Shown here: piece after piece, positions 7,240 through 13,664 of the stretch
How positions within the stretch are numbered: position 1 is the first letter of the stretch
How the letters are laid out: each line of letters opens with the position of its first letter
Assembly: GCA_002338515.1 (NCBI GenBank)
Contig: DDIL01000070.1
Location: 1 to 14,432 of the forward strand
Source: Glaciecola sp. UBA1851
Lineage (GTDB): Bacteria > Pseudomonadota > Gammaproteobacteria > Enterobacterales > Alteromonadaceae
Length of the DNA: 14,432 bases
Direction: 5' to 3'
Program-made: the position numbers and the translations under genes
Notes under the pieces: model-generated
Told to the model about the DNA's origin: nothing
The model's input: the letters and a program-made list of their open reading frames with translations, nothing else
The model's database searches: none

Positions 7240-8121
7240 ATGACAGATACATTAGAAAGATTTTTATTTGAAAATAGGCAAATTAGAGGTGAAATTGTCA
7301 CCCTAGAAAGCAGTTTCAATTCTATTATCAAAAACAAAGACTATCCAGAAATCGTACAAAAATTACTGGGTGAGTTAGTAGCCGCTGCAAGTTTATTAAC
7401 TGCCACATTGAAATTCAAAGGCGAAATATCCTTACAAATTCAGAGCGAAGGGTTTGTAAGATATGCTGTTGTTAATGGAACTCACGAGCTTGACGTAAAA
7501 GGTGTGGCTAAATGGGACGAAACGCTGGACAGTCCACCGAGTAACTTTAAGCATTGTTTTAAGAAAGGTATTTTGGCGATTACGCTTACACCAGAAAATG
7601 GAACAAGGTATCAGGGGATGGTTAGTTTAGACCAAGATAGCCTAGCTGATTGTCTAGAAAATTATTTTTTACAGTCTGAACAGCTACTCACCACCGTTGT
7701 GCTTGCTACTGATTTAAGTAACACGCCAAAAGCCGGTGGGTTTTTAGTGCAAGTTATCCCAACTAGCAGTGAAGCTACCAATGTTGCTAATACTCCCGAT
7801 TATGAGCATGTTTCGTATTTAACTAGAACTATTAAAAGCGATGAGTTGTTTGCAATATCTCATAAAGAGATGATACACCGACTGTTCCATGAAGATGATA
7901 TTAGAATATTTGAGCCTCAAATGGTAAATTTTAAATGTGATTGTTCGCGAGAACGATGTGCAGGCGCATTAAGAAATGTGAATAAAAGCGAATTGCTTTC
8001 CATGGTCGCAGAAGAGGGAAGCATTAAAATGGATTGCCAGTTCTGCCATTCTGTTTATGATTTTGATGCAATAGATATTGAAAATATACATGCTCAGAAT
8101 CTTGATTCAGGGTCTGCTTAA
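7240..8121 (+). CDS. hslO: Redox-regulated chaperone Hsp33 (HslO)
   Basis: Hsp33 is a cytosolic holdase that is switched on when oxidants and heat or bleach release its zinc and oxidise its cysteines. The 293-residue product matches the family length (292 in E. coli). The substrate-binding N-terminal domain includes RGEIVTLESSF and the helix ending in YFLQSEQL. The redox switch is intact: Cys233-X-Cys235 (FKCDCSRERC) and Cys266-X-X-Cys269 (CQFC). Cys240 is an extra conserved cysteine of the same segment. One palindrome copy (7526-7536) lies in the frame and encodes Leu96-Asp-Ser-Pro99, in a loop that varies between homologues. The stop is 2 nt from the convergent envZ stop, so there is no room for a terminator between them. 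Confidence 0.96.
   Translation: MTDTLERFLFENRQIRGEIVTLESSFNSIIKNKDYPEIVQKLLGELVAAASLLTATLKFKGEISLQIQSEGFVRYAVVNGTHELDVKGVAKWDETLDSPPSNFKHCFKKGILAITLTPENGTRYQGMVSLDQDSLADCLENYFLQSEQLLTTVVLATDLSNTPKAGGFLVQVIPTSSEATNVANTPDYEHVSYLTRTIKSDELFAISHKEMIHRLFHEDDIRIFEPQMVNFKCDCSRERCAGALRNVNKSELLSMVAEEGSIKMDCQFCHSVYDFDAIDIENIHAQNLDSGSA
7526..7536. repeat. Single TGGACWGTCCA palindrome inside hslO
   Basis: An exact copy, TGGACAGTCCA on the plus strand, lies within codons 96-99 of hslO (Leu-Asp-Ser-Pro). It is the only copy that lies in poorly conserved coding sequence, so it could have been inserted or selected without harm to the protein. Confidence 0.85.
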
Positions 8122-8123
8122 TT

Positions 8124-9464
8124 CTATTTGTTTTGTGTAGTGGGTAGTGTGAAACCTGCGATTAACCCTCCGTCAGGATGGTTTTTGAAGCGCATTTCGC
8201 CGCCATGGCTTTCAATAATTCTTTTTGCAATCGCTAAACCTAGGCCAGAGCCAGAACTTCCTCTGGCTTGATCGCCTTGTGTGAACGGGTTGAACATTTG
8301 ATCAATTTTTGCCTCTTCAATCCCTTTTCCATAATCTCTGATATTACATACAATAAACTTATTTTTTAACGACAATGACGTAGAAATAACCACGTTGTTA
8401 CTACCATACCTAAACGCATTTTCAATTAAGTTCTCGATAACGCGTTTTACACCCACTTTTCTTAATTTAATTCTTGGAATATTATCAAGTTTCATTTCGA
8501 TATTATGATCGGTTTGTATGCTTCTTGCGCTAACCAATTCATGAATTAGCTCATTGATATCTGCATATTCGAATCGTTCTTGCTGATCTTGCCTCGCGTA
8601 GTCTATAAATTGATCAATAATACAGTTTAAGTCATCTATATCATGCTCAATACCATCTTTTACCCAATCTTGTTCAGACGGCAGCATTTCGCTTGCCAGC
8701 CTTATTCTTGTTAGAGGGGTCCGTAAATCATGAGAAATGCCGGCTGTCATAATAATGCGATCACTTTCTAGCTGCTTTATTCCCATCGACATTTTATTGA
8801 ACGCTTCCGTTACAGCAATGATTTCGCTGCTGCCATCCAATGGGAGCGGTTTTGGAAACTGACCTCTGCCTACTTCTCTGGCAGCTTGTTGCAATGCTTG
8901 CAAAGGCCTATTTAGTCTTCTAACGAAAAGCCATCCACCGGTCACACTCAACGCGCCTATTACAATGAAATACATAGTTAATGGTGATAACGATTTCTCA
9001 TTTGCTCCGTCTAGCGGAATTGATATCCATAAATCTGGACGTTTGGGAGGCTTTATCCAGACGACGTATTCATTTTCTGTATTTACTCTTATATCAGTTC
9101 GTTGACCAAGTTGTTCGGATATTTGATCAGACATAAATTCATAATAAGTCGCATTCGTAAGGCCTGCGTGCACAGCTGATACTTCATCGTGAAAACGAAT
9201 CCCCGTAGTCTGTTGCAGTTGCCACTTCTGTTCAGGGGCAAGTTCATCCAAATCATACAAAAAAAAGCTGTTAACTTGATTGGAAATTAGCTGATTAATT
9301 TGTTGGTAGCTTGGGCTAATAAAATAGTGCGTAATAGAAAGGTATGATACTAACTGGTTGATAAATAATAAAATACCAATCAACAAAGCAGTCTGCCCAA
9401 ACGTACTGCTAGGCATTAATCGGTAGAATAGCGGTTTAATTGGAGGCTGCACCGTCAGGAACAA
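8124..9464 (-). CDS. envZ: Osmolarity sensor histidine kinase EnvZ
   Basis: Inner-membrane sensor kinase/phosphatase for OmpR; 446 residues if the TTG at 9464 is the start (450 in E. coli). The order is membrane helix 1 (about 22-46), a periplasmic domain (about 50-160), membrane helix 2 (about 163-181), a HAMP domain (RRLNRPLQAL onward), then the dimerisation/phosphoacceptor helix with His245 in ISHDLRTPLTRIRLASEM. The ATP-binding domain has the N box NLIENAFRYG (345-354), DYGKGI (377-382) and GSGLGLAI (405-412). The start is uncertain. TTG at 9464 overlaps ompR by 29 nt, a GTG lies at 9452 and an ATG at 9416, and none has a clear ribosome site; alignment by eye with E. coli EnvZ favours 9464 or 9452. 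Overlap with ompR indicates coupling. Confidence 0.95.
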   Translation of the reverse strand: MFLTVQPPIKPLFYRLMPSSTFGQTALLIGILLFINQLVSYLSITHYFISPSYQQINQLISNQVNSFFLYDLDELAPEQKWQLQQTTGIRFHDEVSAVHAGLTNATYYEFMSDQISEQLGQRTDIRVNTENEYVVWIKPPKRPDLWISIPLDGANEKSLSPLTMYFIVIGALSVTGGWLFVRRLNRPLQALQQAAREVGRGQFPKPLPLDGSSEIIAVTEAFNKMSMGIKQLESDRIIMTAGISHDLRTPLTRIRLASEMLPSEQDWVKDGIEHDIDDLNCIIDQFIDYARQDQQERFEYADINELIHELVSARSIQTDHNIEMKLDNIPRIKLRKVGVKRVIENLIENAFRYGSNNVVISTSLSLKNKFIVCNIRDYGKGIEEAKIDQMFNPFTQGDQARGSSGSGLGLAIAKRIIESHGGEMRFKNHPDGGLIAGFTLPTTQNK

Positions 9465-10161
9465 ACACGTATCCTAACCCCCATACAGTTTGTATGTATC
9501 TTGGGTTAGCAGGGTCTTGTTCTAACATTCGTCTTAATCTTGAAACCTGCACATCAATACTGCGCTCCAGAGCGCTATAATCTCTGCCTCTTGCTAAATT
9601 CATCAGTTTATCTCTTGATAAAGGCTCTCTTGGATGAGTAACTAAAGACTTTAGAACTGCAAATTCACCACTGGTTAATGTCATCGGCTGGCCTTCTTCA
9701 GACATTTCTCGTGTAGCTAGATTTAATCTAAATGGGCCGAATTCAACAATTTGTTCAGATTGTGATGGTGCGCCTGGTGCTTCAGTTGTTTTTCTTCTCA
9801 GTACTGCTTTTGCTCTTGCAAGCAATTCTCTAGGGTTAAATGGTTTTGGTAAATAATCGTCAGCCCCCATTTCAAGACCAATGATTCTGTCCACCTCATC
9901 GCCCTTGGCTGTTAGCATAATGATAGGGATTTGATTTTCTTGTTGGCGTAATCTTCTACATATGGACAGTCCATCTTCGTCAGGCAACATTAAATCTAAT
10001 ACCATCAAATGAAAGTTTTCACGTTCAAGAAGGCGGTCCATAGCTTCAGAGTTTGCTGCACTTCTGACTTGGAAGCCTTGTTCTATAAGATAGCGCTCTA
10101 ATAGTGAGCGTAATCTCATATCATCATCAACCACTAGTATTTTTGTTGTTTCTTGACGCAT
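9436..10161 (-). CDS. ompR: Two-component response regulator OmpR
   Basis: Cytosolic DNA-binding response regulator paired with EnvZ, 241 residues (239 in E. coli) and very similar to it. The receiver domain has the acidic pocket Asp12-14, phosphoacceptor Asp56 (MVLDLMLP), Thr84 (MLTAKG) and Lys106 (PKPFNP). The winged-helix output domain carries LTSGEFAVLKSLV, REPLSRDKLMNLARGR, ERSIDVQVSRLRRMLE and the C-terminal YIQTVWGLGYVFVPDG. A copy of the repeated palindrome (9963-9973) encodes part of the strictly conserved DGLSI motif (63-67), so it is compatible with the protein. The ATG at 10161 is preceded by AGG with 10-nt spacing and by a good promoter (10193-10221). envZ overlaps its end. Confidence 0.97.
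   Translation of the reverse strand: MRQETTKILVVDDDMRLRSLLERYLIEQGFQVRSAANSEAMDRLLERENFHLMVLDLMLPDEDGLSICRRLRQQENQIPIIMLTAKGDEVDRIIGLEMGADDYLPKPFNPRELLARAKAVLRRKTTEAPGAPSQSEQIVEFGPFRLNLATREMSEEGQPMTLTSGEFAVLKSLVTHPREPLSRDKLMNLARGRDYSALERSIDVQVSRLRRMLEQDPANPRYIQTVWGLGYVFVPDGAASN
9963..9973. repeat. Single TGGACWGTCCA palindrome inside ompR
   Basis: An exact copy (TGGACAGTCCA on the plus strand, TGGACTGTCCA on the coding strand) covers codons 63-67, Asp-Gly-Leu-Ser-Ile. The amino acids are conserved in OmpR, so only the synonymous codon choice is free. This could be coincidence or selection for the motif. Confidence 0.8.
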
Positions 10162-10192
10162 TATGTATTTACCTGTTTATTTCCTATCATTG

Positions 10193-10221
10193 ACTATAAC
10201 GAAGTAGTTTTTAATAGCCAA
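10193..10221 (-). promoter_or_regulatory. Candidate sigma-70 promoter of ompR-envZ
   Basis: Read on the minus strand: -35 TTGGCT (10221-10216, four of six consensus bases), a 17-nt spacer, and -10 TATAGT (10198-10193, five of six). Transcription would start near 10186, leaving about 25 nt of leader before the ompR ATG at 10161. No terminator for the upstream prkB was seen between its stop (10250) and this promoter, so read-through from prkB is also possible. Confidence 0.6.
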
Positions 10222-10249
10222 GCACACATATGTTTCAGAGTATTTCAAT

Positions 10250-11158
10250 TTACTGTTTATCGTCTGCAACCCAATCGACTTGATAGTCAGCTCGTCGCTT
10301 ATTGTCCATCAGTTCAGATATCAGAGGGGTCAGAATTAATTCCATAGCTAGGCCCATTTTTCCTCCAGGTACCACTAATGTATTGACTCTAGACATGAAT
10401 GAACCTTCAATCATTTGCAGTAGATATGGGAAGTCGACCTTTTTCATATCTCTTCTAAAACGCACCACGACGAAGCTTTCGTCTTGAGTCGGGATCTCTC
10501 TTGCACTAAATGGGTTGGATGTATCAACAGTAGGTACGCGTTGAAAATTAATGTGTGTTCTTGAAAATTGAGGCGTAATAAAATGAAAGTAGTCGTCTAA
10601 GCTTCGTACAATACTGCTCATGACAGCATCTCTAGAATGCCCTCTGTCTGTTGTATCTCGGACTATTTTTTGTATCCATTCTAAGTTCACAATGGGTACC
10701 ATGCCGACCAATAAATCGACATAGGATGCAACGTCACAATCCTCAGTTCTTACTCCGCCATGTAGGCCTTCATAGAATAGCAAGTCAGTGTTTTCAGGTA
10801 AGTCTTGCCAAGGCGTAAATGTGCCTGGCATTTGATTAAAAGGCACCGCTTCATCAAATGTATGTAGGTACTGTCTAAATTGACCTTGTCCATTACGACT
10901 ATATGATTTAAACAGTGTTTCTAATAGCTCGAAATCATTTGCTTTGGGGCCAAAATAGCTGATGTGCTTGCCTTGTTCTTGCGCTTTTCTAATTTCAACT
11001 TCCATCTCAGGGCGAGTGAATCTGTGAAAGCTATCTCCACCAACGGAAGAGGCGTTTATTTTTAAATTACGAAAAATGTGGGTGATAGCATTCGTTGTTG
11101 TTGTTGTTCCAGCTCCAGAAGAACCAGTTATAGCAATAATTGGGTGTTTAGCCGACAT
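10250..11158 (-). CDS. prkB: PrkB-type phosphoribulokinase (orphan, not linked to Rubisco)
   Basis: Predicted P-loop kinase of the phosphoribulokinase/uridine kinase family, 302 residues (289 in E. coli PrkB, with very similar sequence). The phosphate-binding loop is GSSGAGTTTT (12-21), with Thr where Walker A usually has Lys; this is the normal form of the PrkB branch. Other landmarks are GDSFHRFTRPEM, ISYFGPKANDF, LFYEGLHGGV, PIVNLEWIQKI, QFSRTHINFQRVPTVDTSNPF and LVVPGGKMGLAMELI. Classical phosphoribulokinase makes ribulose 1,5-bisphosphate for the Calvin cycle. No Rubisco gene is in the window and the physiological role of the PrkB branch is not settled, so the substrate is inferred from family only. 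It extends about 13 residues beyond the E. coli C-terminus. A (TTG)5 tract at 11094-11108 encodes the Thr run. Confidence 0.92.
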   Translation of the reverse strand: MSAKHPIIAITGSSGAGTTTTTNAITHIFRNLKINASSVGGDSFHRFTRPEMEVEIRKAQEQGKHISYFGPKANDFELLETLFKSYSRNGQGQFRQYLHTFDEAVPFNQMPGTFTPWQDLPENTDLLFYEGLHGGVRTEDCDVASYVDLLVGMVPIVNLEWIQKIVRDTTDRGHSRDAVMSSIVRSLDDYFHFITPQFSRTHINFQRVPTVDTSNPFSAREIPTQDESFVVVRFRRDMKKVDFPYLLQMIEGSFMSRVNTLVVPGGKMGLAMELILTPLISELMDNKRRADYQVDWVADDKQ

Positions 11159-11241
11159 ATGTCTTTTTCTTAGTTTTATTGTACATCTTTTATAAGCAAC
11201 GTGATGGTGATGGTCAAGTGATTTTTAGCTTTTCGCTATGT

Positions 11242-11287
11242 TGGACAGTCCAGCTTGCATCAATAAATCAATATATTGGACTGTCCA
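11242..11287. repeat. Inverted pair of the TGGACWGTCCA palindrome upstream of the transposase gene
   Basis: Exact copies TGGACAGTCCA (11242-11252) and TGGACTGTCCA (11277-11287) face each other across a 24-nt AT-rich spacer and could form an 11-bp stem. Inverted pairs of short palindromes next to a REP-associated transposase are the arrangement known as a REPIN. The GTAG/GGAG tetranucleotide that marks classical REP sequences was not found beside these copies. The pair ends 65 nt before the transposase ATG. Confidence 0.9.
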
Positions 11288-11340
11288 GTCCTCATTCATA
11301 ACTGTACTCAGATACAGCTTAAATCATCTCAATAAATACA

Positions 11341-11346
11341 TATAAT
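11341..11346 (+). promoter_or_regulatory. Candidate -10 box directly before the transposase start codon
   Basis: TATAAT sits 6 nt upstream of the ATG at 11353. If used, transcription would begin at or next to the start codon and the message would have no leader, in keeping with the lack of any ribosome site here. The matching -35 region (CTTAAA at 11318-11323, 17-nt spacer) is weak, so the promoter is only a candidate. Confidence 0.4.
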
Positions 11347-11352
11347 TGCACT

Positions 11353-12369
11353 ATGACTTTACCAAGAAAATATTTAATAGATTACTCGAAAACGAGATAC
11401 TATCACTGCACATCGCGATGTGTTCGCCAAGACTATTTACTTGATTATTCGAGTATTGACGAGCCGCAAAGTCAATACAGACATAAATGGATCCTAGAAA
11501 GGCTAATGCTCTTATCGGAGGCTTTTTGCATTGATGTGTATGCATTTTCCATTATGGATAATCACACTCATTTAGTGCTTGGTGCTAACACCGAATTAGC
11601 TAAAAGCCTGTCAAATAAAAGTGTTTTGCAACGTTGGAGCAAAATTGGGAGTATTCCCAATTATTGCCATGCTTACCTGTCATATTCAGATGAAGGGAAA
11701 GAAAGCGTTGGTGATTTGGCAAATGAAAAAATTGCTATTTATAAAAGTAGACTAGCTGATATAAGTTGGTTTATGAAGTATTTTAATGAATATATTGCTA
11801 GAAGAGCGAACAAAGAAGAAGAGGTGAAAGGTCATTTTTGGGAAGCCAGATTTAGCAGCCAAGCTTTACTGGATTCTAAAGCGCTCTTAAATTGTATGGC
11901 GTATGTTGATTTGAACCCAGTTAAAGCTGGTAAAGCATCTTCTCTTGAAGGCTCTAATTTTACTAGTATTCAAAAAAGAGTTGGCGAATTCAAGCGATAC
12001 AGAAAGGACGTCAAAAATATCATTCCGCTTAATTCAATCAGTAAACCTGAAAAATATACAAACCTCCCTTTCTCAATGAGTCTTCAAACCTACATCTCTT
12101 ATGTTGGCAGTGCTAAAACGATGCTTGAAAAGAAAGCGTTTGTATTTGATGAAGTTGCTAATTCGAAAGAAAGGCTAAGACCCGTATTTTATTTTGAAAC
12201 AATGTACGGGCACTTTGCAGGTAATAAGGACCTGATAGAAAAAACGAAAAAAGAAGTTGCTAAAAAAATGCTCAAAAACAACGCGATTGAATCAGATGCT
12301 AAGACTGTTTCTCCCGACTTATCGCTCGGTATCCAATATCTGATCGGTAAAAAGCGTCTTTCCAAGTAA
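11353..12369 (+). CDS. REP-associated-type tyrosine transposase (Y1/HUH nuclease family)
   Basis: Single-strand transposase of the IS200-like Y1 superfamily, 338 residues. This long form, beginning MTLPRK, is common in marine gammaproteobacteria. The metal-binding HUH motif is intact at His71-Thr-His73 (MDNHTHLVL). The conserved block ISWFMKYFNEYIARRANKEE (137-156) precedes GHFWEARFSSQALLD and CMAYVDLNPVKAG. Tyr148 (FNEYIAR) is the best candidate for the nucleophile; relatives I recall often have another residue at that place. Proteins of this type nick at palindromic hairpins and are usually single-copy and immobile. An inverted pair of the window's palindrome lies just upstream. The last 23 codons (316-338) are written on the opposite strand of the purD 3' end, so its C-terminal tail may be recruited sequence. 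No terminal repeats marking an insertion sequence were seen. Confidence 0.88.
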   Translation: MTLPRKYLIDYSKTRYYHCTSRCVRQDYLLDYSSIDEPQSQYRHKWILERLMLLSEAFCIDVYAFSIMDNHTHLVLGANTELAKSLSNKSVLQRWSKIGSIPNYCHAYLSYSDEGKESVGDLANEKIAIYKSRLADISWFMKYFNEYIARRANKEEEVKGHFWEARFSSQALLDSKALLNCMAYVDLNPVKAGKASSLEGSNFTSIQKRVGEFKRYRKDVKNIIPLNSISKPEKYTNLPFSMSLQTYISYVGSAKTMLEKKAFVFDEVANSKERLRPVFYFETMYGHFAGNKDLIEKTKKEVAKKMLKNNAIESDAKTVSPDLSLGIQYLIGKKRLSK

Positions 12370-13585
12370 TGGATGATATAGATTCATAGGCTTTTTTGTT
12401 AGCGTCTGTAATTGAGTTACCTAATGCAGTAACACAAAGCACTCTGCCACCTGTAGTCACTATATTGTCGTTCTCAAATGCTGTCCCTGCATGAAACACC
12501 TTAATGTCATTTGAGATTGCGTCCAGACCACTAATAACATTGTGTTTTTCGTAACTTTGAGGATAGCCTCCTGATGCCATTACAACGCCAATAGACATTT
12601 CGGTTTTAAACTTAATACTCGTTTTATCTAGCCTTGCATTGCATGCTTTTACACAAAGCTCAACTAAATCTGATTCCAATCGCATCATTATCGGTTGAGT
12701 TTCTGGGTCACCAAATCTACAATTAAATTCAATCACTTTCGGAGTACCGTTACTATCAATCATTAGGCCTGCATATAAGAAGCCTTTGTAAGGAGTACCT
12801 TCATTTCGCATGCCTTTAACAGTAGGATAGATAACTTCATTCATTATACGTTCATGAATCTTATCTGTTACTACTGGCGCAGGAGAATAGGCTCCCATTC
12901 CGCCAGTGTTAGGTCCTTCATCATTATCAAATGCTCTTTTATGATCTTGGCTAGTGGCAAATGGAAGTACGTTTTTACCATCTACCATCACAATAAAGCT
13001 TGCTTCTTCACCATCAAGGAACTCTTCAATAACCACTCTGCTGCCGGCAGCTCCAAATTTGTTGTCTGCAAGCATATCCTTAACAGCATTCTTGGCCTCT
13101 TCAATGGTCATAGCTACAATAACACCTTTTCCAGCAGCTAGCCCGTCGGCTTTGACAACTATTGGCGCTCCTTTTTTATCGATATAACTTAAAGCGGGAT
13201 CTATTTCTTCAAAAGTTTGATATTCTGCTGTAGGAATCTGATATTTGGCCAAGAAATCTTTACTAAACGATTTAGAACCTTCTAATTGGGCCGCATCTGC
13301 AGTTGGTCCAAATATCATTAAACCATTTTTTTCGAAAAGGTCTACCACGCCTAAAACAAGAGGTTGTTCAGGGCCTACAACTGTAAGGTCTACTTGGTTT
13401 TCTAGTGCGAATTTTAATAAACCATCCACATCTTCAGCACTAATATTAACGTTAGTTACTTTTTTTTCTAATTCCGTACCGGCATTTCCAGGTGCAACGA
13501 ATACTTCAATAGCTTTGTCCGATTGGGCTAGCTTATAAGCCAATGCATGCTCTCGACCACCGCCACCAATAACTAAAATTTTCAT
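12299..13585 (-). CDS. purD: Phosphoribosylamine-glycine ligase PurD (GAR synthetase)
   Basis: Second enzyme of de novo purine synthesis: joins glycine to phosphoribosylamine with ATP, in the cytosol. The 428-residue product is full length (429 in E. coli). The N-terminal domain starts MKILVIGGGGREHALAYKL. The ATP-grasp core shows VVKADGLAAGKGV (143-155), SQDHKRAFDNDEGPNTGGMG (212-231) and the metal-binding EFNCRFGDPETQ (286-297). The C-terminus DAFYRSDIGYRAISRE agrees with the family to the end, so the overlap with the transposase gene has not truncated it. The start ATG has a good ribosome site (AAGGTG, 8-nt spacing). It follows purH after 79 nt, the usual purHD order. The last 71 nt are shared, on opposite strands, with the transposase gene. 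Confidence 0.97.
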   Translation of the reverse strand: MKILVIGGGGREHALAYKLAQSDKAIEVFVAPGNAGTELEKKVTNVNISAEDVDGLLKFALENQVDLTVVGPEQPLVLGVVDLFEKNGLMIFGPTADAAQLEGSKSFSKDFLAKYQIPTAEYQTFEEIDPALSYIDKKGAPIVVKADGLAAGKGVIVAMTIEEAKNAVKDMLADNKFGAAGSRVVIEEFLDGEEASFIVMVDGKNVLPFATSQDHKRAFDNDEGPNTGGMGAYSPAPVVTDKIHERIMNEVIYPTVKGMRNEGTPYKGFLYAGLMIDSNGTPKVIEFNCRFGDPETQPIMMRLESDLVELCVKACNARLDKTSIKFKTEMSIGVVMASGGYPQSYEKHNVISGLDAISNDIKVFHAGTAFENDNIVTTGGRVLCVTALGNSITDANKKAYESISSITWKDAFYRSDIGYRAISREKQS

Positions 13586-13616
13586 TTGAGAAACACCTTT
13601 TTGAGGATTATTAAAT

Positions 13617-13644
13617 TGGACTGTCCAGAGTGTTGGACAGTCCA
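13617..13644. repeat. Tight inverted pair of the TGGACWGTCCA palindrome between purH and purD
   Basis: Exact copies TGGACTGTCCA (13617-13627) and TGGACAGTCCA (13634-13644) are separated by 6 nt (gagtgt), making a hairpin with an 11-bp perfect stem. On the purHD transcript it lies after the purH stop (13665) and about 30 nt upstream of the purD start. No U run follows, so it is not a typical intrinsic terminator; RNA processing, stability or attenuation are possible roles. A half copy, TGGACTA, lies at 13654-13660. Confidence 0.9.
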
Positions 13645-13664
13645 GAGATTAAATGGACTAGATT

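Larger units (their letters stand above)
11159..11352. other. Divergent gap between prkB and the transposase gene
   Basis: A 194-nt, AT-rich spacer carrying the 5' ends of prkB (leftward) and the transposase (rightward). It holds an inverted pair of the repeated palindrome (11242-11287), a short GTGATGGTGATGG repetition (about 11200-11212) and a perfect TATAAT just before the transposase ATG. Nothing else is recognisable. Confidence 0.6.

Noticed and set aside
11094..11108. (TTG)5 trinucleotide tract in the prkB phosphate-binding loop as a phase-variable repeat
   Set aside because: Only five units, and they encode the Thr run normally present in PrkB; changes would alter Thr number but not frame.
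11107..11125. Missing Walker A lysine in PrkB as a sign of an inactive kinase
   Set aside because: The GSSGAGTTTT loop is the normal form in the E. coli PrkB branch, so it is not a defect of this copy.
11353..12369. A complete insertion sequence around the transposase
   Set aside because: No terminal inverted repeats, target duplication or matching right end was found; the only nearby structure is the palindrome pair upstream, and the 3' end lies inside purD.
248..13644. CRISPR array or LexA (SOS) boxes as explanation of the palindromes
   Set aside because: Copies are scattered over 13 kb without regular spacers, and the sequence lacks the CTGT-N8-ACAG layout of gammaproteobacterial LexA sites.
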